DNA of 64,000 bases. Source: JALSNL01 sp036479585 (GTDB lineage Bacteria; Bacteroidota; Ignavibacteria; Ignavibacteriales; Melioribacteraceae). The notes below the pieces were generated by a model. That model was not told the origin of the DNA. It saw only the letters and a program-made list of their open reading frames with translations, and made no database searches. The position numbers were made by a program, and so were the translations under genes. Location: NCBI GenBank assembly GCA_965224785.1, contig OZ245062.1, forward strand, positions 3,844,001-3,908,000, given 5' to 3'. The stretch's first letter is position 1, and each line of letters opens with the position of its first letter. Shown in pieces: positions 18,722-27,718 of this stretch.

Positions 18722-19174
18722 TTATTCTCTCATTAAACCAAATTGTGTAAAATGATGCGTAAAGTGTTTGTTGTGAAAAGTAATCCACTCACCTTTTTCC
18801 AAAGGACCAAAAGTTACGTTCATTGGCTTTGCACTTGGTTCGTCTTCGTAGTAATTATAAAAATTACTTAATTCCATAATTAATTTTTCCTTTGCTTCAT
18901 TCAAATCTTTATGTTTAAGTGGTTTCAATCCCTCTCCAATTATTGTATTTACAAATCCTTTGGGAAGCGGTCTTTCACTTAACAGAAATCTTTTTAGAAT
19001 AGGATATCTTTCTTCGGAGTTCATACACTTATCAAAAACTTTTTTTCCATTACTTGATTGTACCGCCAAAATTAAATGTTCAACCATATGTTGGGCTGTC
19101 ATTTCCCCCCACAATGGCTTTGAGTCGCTTAATAATTTATCTAAATACTCAGCAAAGTCTAAAAAGTCTTTCAT
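18722..19174 (-). CDS. DUF1569 / DinB-like protein
   Basis: The small 150-residue helical protein carries WGEMTAQHMVEHL near the N-terminus and HNKHFTHHFTQFGL at the C-terminus, a histidine pattern typical of DUF1569/DinB-like four-helix bundles that bind a metal ion. In related families members act as thiol-dependent transferases, but no specific reaction can be assigned. It starts three bases after the MarR gene stops and is followed five bases later by the aldo/keto reductase, so it is part of the same transcript and likely shares its induction by the MarR regulator. Confidence 0.75.
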   Translation of the reverse strand: MKDFLDFAEYLDKLLSDSKPLWGEMTAQHMVEHLILAVQSSNGKKVFDKCMNSEERYPILKRFLLSERPLPKGFVNTIIGEGLKPLKHKDLNEAKEKLIMELSNFYNYYEDEPSAKPMNVTFGPLEKGEWITFHNKHFTHHFTQFGLMRE

Positions 19175-19177
19175 AAG

Positions 19178-19630
19178 TTATCCTCTAAGTTTGTCTAAAA
19201 GACTGTTTATACCTTTAGCTTCTTTTTGCTTTAAGTTTTTAAAAACCACTTTAAATTCATCGTCAATAAAATCTAATTTACTCAAAGCTCTTAAACCTTG
19301 TTGAGAAATAGAAACGTCCACTCTTCTTCTGTCAGCACTACAAGTATTTCTTTTAACAAGTTTTTTTTCTATTAGCCGGTCAACTAACCTTGAAGCGTCC
19401 GGAGTTTTGTCTAGCATTCTTTCTTTTAACAAACTTATTGTTGAAGCTTTTGGGTGTTGTCCTCGTAGTATTCGTAAAACGTTATATTGAGAAAGCGTAA
19501 GCGAATGTTTTTTTAGCAGTTTCAGATATTTACTAAATAACCAGCCGTGAGTATATAAAATATTCACGGCTAATTTTTGATGCTCATTCTTAAACTTTTT
19601 TTGATTTATCTCTTCTTCTAATTTTGGCAT
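19178..19630 (-). CDS. MarR-family transcriptional regulator
   Basis: The 150-residue winged helix protein has the MarR layout: a dimerisation helix, LTLSQYNVLRIL, a recognition region with LLKERMLDKTPDASRLVDRL, and the wing motif DRRRVDVSIS. Its start overlaps the stop of the YceI gene (TAATG junction). The 37-bp concentric palindrome upstream of the YceI gene, overlapping its likely promoter, is the natural operator, so the regulator is predicted to repress its own operon of YceI, DUF1569 and aldo/keto reductase. The inducer is unknown. Confidence 0.88.
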   Translation of the reverse strand: MPKLEEEINQKKFKNEHQKLAVNILYTHGWLFSKYLKLLKKHSLTLSQYNVLRILRGQHPKASTISLLKERMLDKTPDASRLVDRLIEKKLVKRNTCSADRRRVDVSISQQGLRALSKLDFIDDEFKVVFKNLKQKEAKGINSLLDKLRG

Positions 19631-20214
19631 TATAGTTTTTTAAGTTCGGCGTTCACACTTATTTCTATATCATCACCAACAACCATCCCTCCGGCTTCCA
19701 TCAATTTGTTAAACTTCAAGCCAAAGTCAAATCTATTAATTGTTCCGCTAATTTTAAATCCGGCTTTTGTGTTTCCCCAAGGATCTTTAATAGTTCCGTT
19801 ATATTTTAGATCTAATTCAACTTCTTTAGTTATATCTCTAATTGTTAAATCTCCAACCAACTTATATTTTTTACCTTTTATTTTTGTTAATGATTTACTT
19901 TTGAAAATCATTTTAGGAAATTTTTCTGCATTGAAAAAGTCATCTGCCTTTAAGTGTTTGTCTCTATCGGCATTATCTGTGTCTATACTATTTATATCAA
20001 CACTAAACTCTACAGTACTTCCCTCAAAGTTTTCTTTTTTTGAAGTTACTGTTCCCTCAAAATTTTTGAAGTTACCTTCTACTTCTGAGATAATTAAATG
20101 AGTTACACTAAAACTCACATTTGAGTGCGAAGCATCGAACGCCCAGTTTGTTTGTGCAAAATTACTAACTAAAGCCATTATAAAAAAAAGACCTATATGT
20201 TTTATAGTTTTCAC
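19630..20214 (-). CDS. YceI-family lipid-binding periplasmic protein
   Basis: The YceI lipocalin-like fold is recognisable: WAFDASHSNVSFSVTHL at the start of the mature protein, then RDKHLKADDFFNAEKFPKM and a C-terminal FGLKFN segment. Family members bind polyisoprenoid or amphiphilic lipids in the periplasm. A longer frame to 20,253 exists, but the GTG at 20,214 has AAAGGAG correctly spaced upstream and gives a clean signal peptide ending around ALVSNFAQ, so it is preferred. It is the first gene of the MarR-controlled operon; expression is probably gated by the palindrome at 20,252-20,288. Confidence 0.88.
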   Translation of the reverse strand: MKTIKHIGLFFIMALVSNFAQTNWAFDASHSNVSFSVTHLIISEVEGNFKNFEGTVTSKKENFEGSTVEFSVDINSIDTDNADRDKHLKADDFFNAEKFPKMIFKSKSLTKIKGKKYKLVGDLTIRDITKEVELDLKYNGTIKDPWGNTKAGFKISGTINRFDFGLKFNKLMEAGGMVVGDDIEISVNAELKKL

Positions 20215-20251
20215 TATTTTCTCCTTTATTAAATTATTAAAATGAAACCAC

Positions 20252-20288
20252 AATATATGTTATAACATTAAATGTTGCAACATATATT
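20252..20288 (-). promoter_or_regulatory. Concentric palindromic operator over the YceI-operon promoter
   Basis: Outer arms AATATATGTT (20,252-20,261) and AACATATATT (20,279-20,288) and inner arms AACAT and ATGTT (20,264-20,276) share one centre at 20,270, giving a 37-bp near-perfect palindrome. On the minus strand TTGCAA (20,275-20,280) and TATATT (20,252-20,257), 17 bp apart, make a plausible promoter lying inside it. A MarR dimer bound here would block transcription. Confidence 0.7.
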
Positions 20289-20330
20289 ATTTTAGTTGAC
20301 TAGAATTAAAAAAGAACTTGGTTTGAAGTT

Positions 20331-20690
20331 TTATTTGTTACTAAGTTTATGTTGTTCTTTCTTTGTAAGATTAGCAACAACTAGTTTATAGGAAGTGTCT
20401 AACCATTCATATAATAGTTCTTCGGGAATTGTTCCATCCATTATTACATTGCTCCAATGCTTTTTGCTAAAGTATGATGGCTCTTGCATAGCAGAATGTT
20501 CTGCTCTTAATTCATCGATGGTTTCTGGTTTACACTTGACACTAAAACTTGAGAAAGTATTTATGTCAGTTGCTGTAAACATTTTTCCAAGTACTTTAAA
20601 AACTAAGACATTTGGAAGTTTAGGAAAGGGAATTGATTCAGTTGCTTCTTTTTTAGATAAGCAATATATTCTGTATTCTTCAATATTCAT
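20331..20690 (-). CDS. MmcQ/YjbR-family protein
   Basis: The 119-residue protein shows the MmcQ/YjbR fold signature: an N-terminal MNIEEYRIYCLSKK segment, a central VFKVLGKMF strand pair, FSVKCKPETIDELRAEH, and HWSNVIMDGTIPEELLYEWLDTSY towards the C-terminus. The CyaY-like fold is found in many bacteria and is often annotated as DNA-binding, without a firm biological role. It stands between the TolC-like gene and the YceI operon on the same strand, about 40 bp after the channel gene, and may be read from the efflux transcript. Confidence 0.85.
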   Translation of the reverse strand: MNIEEYRIYCLSKKEATESIPFPKLPNVLVFKVLGKMFTATDINTFSSFSVKCKPETIDELRAEHSAMQEPSYFSKKHWSNVIMDGTIPEELLYEWLDTSYKLVVANLTKKEQHKLSNK

Positions 20691-20725
20691 ATAGAAAGTA
20701 AGTAATAGATTGCTTGCAATCTATG

Positions 20726-22012
20726 TTACTGTTTCTCTGTAATTATAGAACCAGTAAGTCTCGCAAGTTCTGTGTTGGTTTCTTTAAGACTATAAACTGC
20801 ATTAAGTCTTCTTGTAGAAGCGTTTAAATATACTATTTGAATGTCTCTATAATTAAAAGAATTTATTGCACCGCTTTTATATTTTTCTTCAGCAATTTCA
20901 AAATTCAGTTTCGCTGCTTCTACGTTTTCTTCTGTTACACTTAGTATTTCTTTTCTGATGTTATAAAGTTCTAGTTGCTGAATTAATGTGTTAGAAAGTT
21001 TGTGTTCCATTTCTTCAACTTGAATTTTACTTATCTCGTGTTGAATTTTTGCAATTTCAATTGCACGTTTTGTGTTAAATCCATTAAAAATATTTAAGCT
21101 AATTGAAAGGTTCGCATAGTAATCATAGGCATCACTTGTTGATGAAGGGAAATCATCTATAGTTTGTTTTCTCGTAGATTGATCATAACCTGAATTAAGA
21201 ATTAGTTTTGGAAACATTGAACTGCGGGCAATTGCAATTTCTCTATCTTTTATTATTGCATTTATATACTGGTTTTTAAGAGTCTTATTATTTGCCAACA
21301 TTTTTTGTTTTAAGTCTTCAAACTCATACTCTATAAACTCAACATCAAAGTTTTCAGAAAACACATATTTCACATCTTTCTTTTCACCCATTAATAAATT
21401 TAGCCTTCTAACAGAATTTTCAACAGAAAGTTTTTGTGAAAGAAAATTTGCTTTATCTTCTAACCAAGAATTTTTTGCTTGCAAAACTTGAAATGTAACA
21501 CTGCCTCCAATCTCTTTACTCAACAATTCTCTGTCGTATCTATCTTTGGAAAGTTTGTTCACTTGCTCAAACACTTTTAGTTTTTCATCTTCTAACAAAA
21601 CATTGTAGTATGAAAGTATGATTGCCTGAATTGTATTCTCAATTACAAGTGCTGTATTTCCTTCCGAAAGTTTATAAAAATCTTCCAACCGATATTTATT
21701 TTGAAAAATTGCAAATCCGTTAAACAGTACCCAATTTAACTGAGCATAAGGAGCAAGAGTTTGAGACTTAATATCATTTGCTTCTGTGTGGTCAAATCTA
21801 TTTCTATAACCAACACCAATATCTATTGATGGAAACCGACCAACAGTTCCCCACGAATTATTTTCATCTGCAATTTGTTGAGATAGTTTAATAATTTTTA
21901 TGTCATAATTATTTTTAAGTCCTAACTCTATTGCTTCAGATAAACTTAATTGATTTTGAGAAAAAGCTACAGTAGTAATTAGTGTAGCTAATAGAAATAT
22001 TAATTTTTTCAT
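20726..22012 (-). CDS. TolC-family outer-membrane efflux channel
   Basis: The protein has a signal peptide (residues 1-19, ending in VAFS) and two outer-membrane efflux protein repeats: LSLSEAIELGLKNNYDIKI, then long helical hairpins and SLNIFNGFNTKRAIEIAK before the second hairpin, ending in a helix with NTELARLTGS. The length of 428 residues fits the family. It forms the trimeric outer-membrane tunnel for the RND pump encoded just upstream on the same strand; adaptor, pump and channel complete a tripartite exporter. The 200-bp spacer to the pump gene holds a strong palindromic repeat. Confidence 0.9.
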   Translation of the reverse strand: MKKLIFLLATLITTVAFSQNQLSLSEAIELGLKNNYDIKIIKLSQQIADENNSWGTVGRFPSIDIGVGYRNRFDHTEANDIKSQTLAPYAQLNWVLFNGFAIFQNKYRLEDFYKLSEGNTALVIENTIQAIILSYYNVLLEDEKLKVFEQVNKLSKDRYDRELLSKEIGGSVTFQVLQAKNSWLEDKANFLSQKLSVENSVRRLNLLMGEKKDVKYVFSENFDVEFIEYEFEDLKQKMLANNKTLKNQYINAIIKDREIAIARSSMFPKLILNSGYDQSTRKQTIDDFPSSTSDAYDYYANLSISLNIFNGFNTKRAIEIAKIQHEISKIQVEEMEHKLSNTLIQQLELYNIRKEILSVTEENVEAAKLNFEIAEEKYKSGAINSFNYRDIQIVYLNASTRRLNAVYSLKETNTELARLTGSIITEKQ

Positions 22013-22052
22013 AAATGTATTTTATATCCTGGTTTAAATTTTTAATATGGTC

Positions 22053-22135
22053 TGTCATTCCAGTTGTCTTTTGTGCCGGAATCTATTAGTCTTAGAGATT
22101 CCGGTCTTCCAAAAAAACTGGAAACCGGAATGACA
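22053..22135. repeat. Double palindromic intergenic repeat (TGTCATTCC / ATTCCGGT type)
   Basis: The outer arms TGTCATTCC and GGAATGACA are a perfect inverted pair. Inside them ATTCCGGT-C-TTCCA and TGGAA-ACCGGAAT form a second strong hairpin with one bulge. A shorter copy of the inner hairpin lies at 49,813-49,844. It sits between the pump and channel genes of one operon, where it could stabilise or attenuate the transcript (inference). Confidence 0.75.
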
Positions 22136-22211
22136 TTTTCTTATTGTTTTTTGTTTTATCTTTCTCGTTTTATTTATCTCGGCGTAGTTGTTTTTACGAA
22201 GCCGGACGTTC

Positions 22212-25200
22212 CTAATCAATAGAAATTTTATTATTTATTAATACTGGCTCCAATTCTTCTGCCGTATAATTTTGACTACCCAGTTTGTTTTTTATCCAAA
22301 CACGCATATCACTTAAAGTTAAAATTAGAACAGGGAAAAATATTAGTATAAATCCTGTTCCAACTAAAACTCCATAAGCTAAAGATATTGCCATTGGAAT
22401 TAAAAATTGTGCTTGAAAACTTGTTTCCAAAATTATTGGAAACAAACCAACAACAGTTGTAATTGTAGTTAACATAATTGCACGAAACCTTGATATACCG
22501 GCATCATACGTTGCTTCAATCACAGTCATTCCACTTAGTACATTTGAATTATACTTTGACAAAAACACGACGGCATCATTTATAATTACTCCGGAGAGCG
22601 CCACCATTCCCCAGGCACTTAATATAGAAACCGGATGTCCGTGAATCCAATGTCCCCAAGATGAGCCAAGAAATGCAAGTGGAATCATCATTAAAATAAT
22701 CGATGCGTGTGAAACTGATTTGAAGTGAATAATCAAAATCAGTATAATAACTGCAAAGGCAATGCTAAAATATTTTTTCATATCTTCAACAGTTTCATTC
22801 CCAGACTTTTGTTGACCTTGATAAGCTATCCTAATTCCTGGAAAGTTCGCTTTCATCTCAGCAATTATTTCATCATCTATTCTTTTTAATATTGGTGGTA
22901 CTGGTTCGTAAGGGTCTTGCAAGTCTGACTCAACTCTTACTTCTCTTGAACCATTATATCTTTGGATATTTACCGGACCTCTTTCAAGCGCATAACTAAC
23001 AAGTTCGGAAAGTGGATAGTCTCCACGTGGAGTTTTAATTTTCATTTTTTCAAGTTGACCTAAATTCAGCCTGCCTTGTTTCGGGTAACGAACCCAAACT
23101 CTAATTTCATCTTTTCCTTGCTGAAGTCTTTGTGCTTGTCCACCAAAAAAACCTTGTCTTATTTGATTACTTATTTCGCTTTGTGTAAGCCCTAAAAAGT
23201 ATGCTTGCTGTTTTAATTTTAATCTAACCTCTTGTTTTCCTTCTGCCTTATTTGTTGTTAAGTTTTTCAACTCGGAGATTTTTTGTAATCTATCCATCAT
23301 AAAAAGTTTTGCGTGTTCTAACTCCTCAAGGTCTTTGCTTAGCAAGCTTATAGATAGTGGTTTTCCCCATCGGTTCATTCCACCAACTGTAAATTTTTGA
23401 GCTTCAGGAATTTTACCTATAGCCTTGCGAACTCTTGCTGCAATTTCAAATGTAGAAAGAGGTGCACCTTCCATATCTCTCATCAATACTGTAATGTTAC
23501 CAGCGTGTGTTCCGGTTTCTTGTCCGTTAAACGAAGAACCCATAGACTTAAATGTATATGTAATAAATTTGTTAGTATCTGAAAATTCTTCTTGTAATTC
23601 TTTATCAACTTCTAATATTTTTTGGTCAAACAAATCAAGATATTTCATTGTTTGTTTTTCCCCTGCTCCTGGAGTAAAAGCAACATCAACAGCAAAAAAA
23701 TCGAAGGCTATTGCAGGAAAAAAAGTAGTTTTAATTATTGTACCTTGAACCATTCCCATTGTAATAAAAACTAATGCGATAGGAACAGTTACCACTATCC
23801 ATCTCCAACGAATTATTTCTTTTAAAACTGTGCTGTAAAGTTTATCCCTCATAAAGTGGATAAGACCTTCTAGTTTTTTTCTAATTGTAGATTCTTTTTT
23901 ATTATCTCTTCTTCGCAAAACACTTGTGCTTGCTAGGTGAGAAGGTAGAACAAGAAAAGCTTCAACCAACGAAAACCCTAAACTAACAACAACGATAAAA
24001 GCCATATCGTAAAGCATTTCCATTCTTCCAGTAAGAAACAAAAGTGGAGAAAAGGCAACCATAGTAGTGGTTACAGAAGTTACAACTGCAGGCATCACTT
24101 CCATAGTCCCATCAACAGCTGCTCTACGTGGACTCTTCCCTTTTTCGAAATGAGTAAAAATATTTTCCCCAATTACAATTCCATCATCAACCAAAATTCC
24201 AATTACCAAAATCATCCCGAACAACGAAATCATATTAATGGTTACACCTGTTAAGCTTGCTATCACAAACATTGCTAAAAATGAAGCCGGAATTCCCCAA
24301 GCAACCCAAAGAGATAACCTAAAACTTAAGAACAAAGCCAACGAAACAATAACTAACAATAATCCAAGTCCGCCATTGTTTATTAGTAAGCTCAGGCGAC
24401 TGTTAAGCATTGTCATAAAATTAAATGTTATTGAAAGTTCTGCTCCCTTGTGAGTTTCGTTAAACTCTTTTGTGTATTTTTCTAAGTAAGTTGCAATTTC
24501 TTCCAAGTCCTCATCAGCTAATTTTGAGATATTAAAAAAGATTGCTGATTTACCATTCATAAAAACTTTGTTCGGTACATCAGAAAATTTCATCTTTACA
24601 TTTGCAACATCTCTTATACGAAGATAGCTACCGTCTTGGTTAGCTCTAACAATAATATCTCCAATAACTCCGGGGTTCACACTTCGGTTTCTTGAACGTA
24701 TTATTAGCTCTTCATCATCGGATCTAATTATACCCGCGGAAATATCTCGGTTGTTCATTGTAATTGCTCGTGATATTTGATCGAAGGTTAAGTTATATCT
24801 TAAAAGATTTTCTTCAGTAATTTCAACAGAAATTTCTAGTGGAGGGAAACCACTTATATTCACTTGCGAAACAATACCGGAGGATAAAAAATCTTCTTCA
24901 ATTTCTTGAGCATATTTTTTTAGAGTAACTAAATCAATGTCTCCAGCCAAACCTAGGTTTGCTGCTCTAGTTGTTTCTCTTCTTTTAAAAATTATAGGTC
25001 GCTCAGCGTCAACCGGAAAAGAACTTATTCCATCAATAGCATTTTTAATCTCTACCATTACATCGTCAAGATTGTAATCGGTCATTGTTTCAATTCTTAC
25101 CGTTGCAAAGTTTTCTGATGAAGTTGATGTGAATTCTTTTACTCCAACAATTCCCCTTATTGCTTCTTCAATTCTTGTAGTAACTCCTTCTTCCATTTCT

Positions 25201-25373
25201 TTTGGAGAAGCTCCTGGATATGCCACAGAAACAGAAATAAAGTGAGAAGCCCTTTGGGGGAAAAAAGATTTCTTCATTGATAAAAGACTAAAAGTTCCTG
25301 CAATAACAATTACGGCAATCACAATGTTTGCATAGAATGGATATTTTACAAATGTTGTTAATAATTTTCTCAT
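22212..25373 (-). CDS. RND-family efflux pump, inner-membrane subunit
   Basis: The 1,053-residue protein has the RND duplicated topology: an N-terminal membrane span, a large periplasmic loop, membrane spans 2-6, then the same again. The TM4 segment contains GILVDDGIVIGENI with the proton-relay aspartates, and SFFPQRASHFISVSV is the typical start of the first periplasmic porter domain. It exports substrates from periplasm or membrane by proton antiport and, with the MarR-linked adaptor and TolC-like channel, should form a tripartite complex. It resembles the hydrophobe/amphiphile subgroup rather than clear metal exporters, but the substrate is not determinable. The TM4 pair of acidic residues implies activity. 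Confidence 0.92.
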   Translation of the reverse strand: MRKLLTTFVKYPFYANIVIAVIVIAGTFSLLSMKKSFFPQRASHFISVSVAYPGASPKEMEEGVTTRIEEAIRGIVGVKEFTSTSSENFATVRIETMTDYNLDDVMVEIKNAIDGISSFPVDAERPIIFKRRETTRAANLGLAGDIDLVTLKKYAQEIEEDFLSSGIVSQVNISGFPPLEISVEITEENLLRYNLTFDQISRAITMNNRDISAGIIRSDDEELIIRSRNRSVNPGVIGDIIVRANQDGSYLRIRDVANVKMKFSDVPNKVFMNGKSAIFFNISKLADEDLEEIATYLEKYTKEFNETHKGAELSITFNFMTMLNSRLSLLINNGGLGLLLVIVSLALFLSFRLSLWVAWGIPASFLAMFVIASLTGVTINMISLFGMILVIGILVDDGIVIGENIFTHFEKGKSPRRAAVDGTMEVMPAVVTSVTTTMVAFSPLLFLTGRMEMLYDMAFIVVVSLGFSLVEAFLVLPSHLASTSVLRRRDNKKESTIRKKLEGLIHFMRDKLYSTVLKEIIRWRWIVVTVPIALVFITMGMVQGTIIKTTFFPAIAFDFFAVDVAFTPGAGEKQTMKYLDLFDQKILEVDKELQEEFSDTNKFITYTFKSMGSSFNGQETGTHAGNITVLMRDMEGAPLSTFEIAARVRKAIGKIPEAQKFTVGGMNRWGKPLSISLLSKDLEELEHAKLFMMDRLQKISELKNLTTNKAEGKQEVRLKLKQQAYFLGLTQSEISNQIRQGFFGGQAQRLQQGKDEIRVWVRYPKQGRLNLGQLEKMKIKTPRGDYPLSELVSYALERGPVNIQRYNGSREVRVESDLQDPYEPVPPILKRIDDEIIAEMKANFPGIRIAYQGQQKSGNETVEDMKKYFSIAFAVIILILIIHFKSVSHASIILMMIPLAFLGSSWGHWIHGHPVSILSAWGMVALSGVIINDAVVFLSKYNSNVLSGMTVIEATYDAGISRFRAIMLTTITTVVGLFPIILETSFQAQFLIPMAISLAYGVLVGTGFILIFFPVLILTLSDMRVWIKNKLGSQNYTAEELEPVLINNKISID

Positions 25374-25451
25374 AAAAATATTTTCTCTGTTTTAATTTTT
25401 TTTAAGAAACTAAAGTTTATAACAATTAGCAAGCAAGTATTCTCTCTCCCT

Positions 25452-25510
25452 CGACTCCGCTCGGGATGACATTTGTTTTTTACTCCCAATAGTCATGCTG
25501 AGCGGAGTCG
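25452..25510. repeat. Inverted repeat of the CGACTCCGCTC...GAGCGGAGTCG type
   Basis: CGACTCCGCTCGGGATGAC (25,452-25,470) and GTCATGCTGAGCGGAGTCG (25,492-25,510) are inverted copies over a 21-bp loop. This is a common intergenic palindrome of Bacteroidota-type genomes. It lies between the RND pump gene and the small conserved protein gene. Confidence 0.75.
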
Positions 25511-25581
25511 AAGTATGGCGTCAGTCAACCACAAAAACTTAACTCCGCACGTCCACTAAACAGATTTGTTATGCAAGTGCT

Positions 25582-25821
25582 TCATTTATTTCTGTTGTGT
25601 TTCTTTGCCAATCTTTCGTTGCCACGTTTATAGTTGCCAGTTAAACGAGCCATTAGTTGTTGTTGCTCATCAGGTGTAGAAACCTCAACACTCTCCTTAA
25701 ATTTCATTGCTCTATTATTACGAAGTATAGTAGCTTTTCTTCCAAAATGATTAATTATAATTTCACTTTCCTTTGTTTCTATAAAAGTAAATCCTAAATC
25801 TTTGGAATGTTCTTTTTTCAT
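25582..25821 (-). CDS. Small conserved hypothetical protein inside the efflux operon
   Basis: The 79-residue basic protein has a central strand-rich part (GFTFIETKESEIIINHFGRKATILR) and a conserved-looking tail QQLMARLTGNYKRGNE. I recognise the tail as recurring in small Bacteroidota/Ignavibacteria proteins of unknown function. There is no signal peptide or membrane span. It lies between adaptor and pump genes on the same strand, but both flanks carry palindromic repeats (25,452-25,510 and 25,846-25,946), so it may be an inserted cassette rather than an exporter subunit. No function is proposed. Confidence 0.6.
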   Translation of the reverse strand: MKKEHSKDLGFTFIETKESEIIINHFGRKATILRNNRAMKFKESVEVSTPDEQQQLMARLTGNYKRGNERLAKKHNRNK

Positions 25822-25845
25822 TTTTACTTAACTTATTTTTACTTT

Positions 25846-25946
25846 GTCATATTGAAGGAGTTCGTTGTTTGAACGACTGAAATATCTCGAACTGTAATGG
25901 TTATGAGATTCTTCATTTCAATAAAAATATCTTCATTCAGAATGAC
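25846..25946. repeat. Degenerate GTCAT...AATGAC palindromic repeat, copy A
   Basis: The element starts with GTCAT and ends with AATGAC. Its core reads ATCTCGAACTGTAATGG followed by TTATGAGATT. The core and ends match copies at 41,057-41,133, 57,094-57,192 and 61,366-61,496, defining a local repeat family. Confidence 0.65.
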
Positions 25947-25980
25947 GGATTCAAAAACACAATGATTATTTTTTATTAAC

Positions 25981-27105
25981 TCACTTCAATAATTTTACTT
26001 TTGTATTTGTGCTTGCATTTATTAATGGCTCAACAACTATATTTAAATTTTCTTCCAAACCATTAAAGAAAAGAGTTTCTTCTGTTCGCTTTACTACATT
26101 AACATTCTTTTTTATTAGCAAGCTATCTTTAACAACAAAAACTTCGTCTGAATTAAAAACTGCTTTTCTTGGAATTTCCATTACATCATTGAGTTTCAAA
26201 TTATTAAAAACCGCTGTTAAATATTGCCCCTTATATATTGGGTTGGATTGTTTTGAGTATAGCTTTACAAAAACACTTACCGATTGAGTCTGGGGATCAA
26301 TATCTTTTGCTTTTCTTATAATAGTTCCTTTCCATTGTTGCGAACCATTATCGTTTTTAACCAAAACTTTATCGCCAATCTTTACCCACTTAGCTTCTGC
26401 AATTTCTAACGGAACTTCTAATTCCAAATTGCTGGTATTTATAATTTTGCCAAGCATTGCTCCGGGGTTTGCAATTGCACCAACCTCAACATTTGCTTGA
26501 ATTATGGAACCACTAAATGGAGCATAAATTGAATGTTTGTAATATCTATTTTCTTCACTTTTAATTGAATAGTATTCACTTAAAATATTTCTACTAGCAA
26601 GAAAAACTTTTTCTTTGGTTGATTTAATTTCAGGAAGATCAGGCAAGTCCTCATCTATATTAATACTTTCAAAAAAACTTAACCAACTATTATAATTTTC
26701 TGAATAGTCAATTTTATAATCCGGTAATATTCCAGCTAACCTATTTAAGAAAGAACTCTTCTTTGCCTTCAAACTTAAGCCAGCTTGGTAGTCTTCAATT
26801 TTAATTAATAAATCTCCTTTTCTAAAAGACTGACCTTTTTTAAAAGGAACATTTCCTTGCTCAATTTTTCCAATTACTTCCGCACTTATTGTTATTTCAG
26901 ATTGAGAATAAACTCTACCCGAAGCGGTTAACTCAGTTGTTAGGTTAGAATAATTTATTGGAATTGCTTTAACATACCTTACATTTTCTTTACTCGGAAT
27001 TTTTGTTGGAGATTTTTTAAGTCCTCCTAAATATTTCATTGAGAAAAATGAGAAAAGAACTATTGCAAGTCCAGATAAAATTATAATATACTTACGGTTT
27101 TTCAT
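25981..27105 (-). CDS. RND efflux periplasmic adaptor (membrane fusion protein)
   Basis: The N-terminal membrane anchor (IIILSGLAIVLFSFF) is followed by a barrel-sandwich/lipoyl hybrid segment with GRVYSQSEITISAEVIGKI and FRKGDLLIKIED, an alpha-hairpin region, and the second half of the lipoyl domain (IYAPFSGSIIQANVEVG). A beta-barrel domain with GKIINTSNLELEVPLE completes the HlyD/AcrA-type adaptor. It bridges the inner-membrane pump and the TolC-like channel. A longer frame starts at 27,117, but the ATG at 27,105 has GGAAG upstream and lies two bases after the MarR stop. The linked MarR regulator probably controls the set. Confidence 0.88.
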   Translation of the reverse strand: MKNRKYIIILSGLAIVLFSFFSMKYLGGLKKSPTKIPSKENVRYVKAIPINYSNLTTELTASGRVYSQSEITISAEVIGKIEQGNVPFKKGQSFRKGDLLIKIEDYQAGLSLKAKKSSFLNRLAGILPDYKIDYSENYNSWLSFFESINIDEDLPDLPEIKSTKEKVFLASRNILSEYYSIKSEENRYYKHSIYAPFSGSIIQANVEVGAIANPGAMLGKIINTSNLELEVPLEIAEAKWVKIGDKVLVKNDNGSQQWKGTIIRKAKDIDPQTQSVSVFVKLYSKQSNPIYKGQYLTAVFNNLKLNDVMEIPRKAVFNSDEVFVVKDSLLIKKNVNVVKRTEETLFFNGLEENLNIVVEPLINASTNTKVKLLK

Positions 27106-27107
27106 AT

Positions 27108-27590
27108 TTACTTCCATCTTCTTTTATTGTTATTTATAAATTCTAATAAATCTGTTCCAGTTAAATTTAAATTAATTTTTGATAAAACTTCTTTGAAATT
27201 TTCAAGGTCTTTCTTTTTAATTCCATCAAAGGCTTCATCTAAGCTTTGTAAAGCTACTGTTTTTAATTTTGGAATTATTTTTTTTCCTTGGTTGGTTAAA
27301 TATATTCGCTTAACTCTTCTGTCTTTTTGGTCAGGTTTTCTTTCAACAAGATTTCTTTTTACCAAGCCATCTAAAACTTTTGTTATGCTAACTTTATCTC
27401 TAAGAGTTTTTTCCGCAAAATAGCTTTGTGTTTCGCCTTCTTCGTGAAACAAACAAATAAGAAAAGACCATTGTTCTTTAGTAATATCGTAACCAGCGGT
27501 TTGAAAATTTCTGTTAAGCTGCCGTAACAAAACCATACTAGCGTTTGATAGTAAAAACCCAAGAGTTCCATCTATTTTGTTTTTTGCCAT
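27108..27590 (-). CDS. MarR-family regulator of the efflux operon
   Basis: This is a MarR winged-helix protein: N-terminal dimerisation helices, YDITKEQWSFLICLF, a recognition region (LRDKVSITKVLDGLVKR) and the wing DQKDRRVKRIYLTNQG. A TTG at 27,599 could also start translation, but the ATG at 27,590 is preferred. The stop runs almost into the start of the adaptor gene, so regulator and exporter are co-transcribed. An inverted repeat at 27,605-27,624, directly upstream, is the likely operator. Repression relieved by an exported compound is the usual logic for this arrangement; the inducer is unknown. Confidence 0.87.
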   Translation of the reverse strand: MAKNKIDGTLGFLLSNASMVLLRQLNRNFQTAGYDITKEQWSFLICLFHEEGETQSYFAEKTLRDKVSITKVLDGLVKRNLVERKPDQKDRRVKRIYLTNQGKKIIPKLKTVALQSLDEAFDGIKKKDLENFKEVLSKINLNLTGTDLLEFINNNKRRWK

Positions 27591-27604
27591 TAGTTGCAAG
27601 GTTA

Positions 27605-27624
27605 ATTGTTAACTGGTTAACTAT
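27605..27624 (-). promoter_or_regulatory. Candidate MarR operator upstream of the efflux operon
   Basis: ATTGTTAAC-TG-GTTAACTAT is an inverted repeat matching at eight of nine positions, placed 15 bp before the MarR start codon and just downstream of AT-rich TATAAT-like sequence on the minus strand. Position and symmetry fit a MarR binding site. Confidence 0.6.
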
Positions 27625-27718
27625 TATAAATGTAAAGCTATTATAATTTTATTTTATTAACAAGATATTATTTTGAATGTTCATTTTTATAATTTAGTTT
27701 TCGCCTTATAAAAAACTT

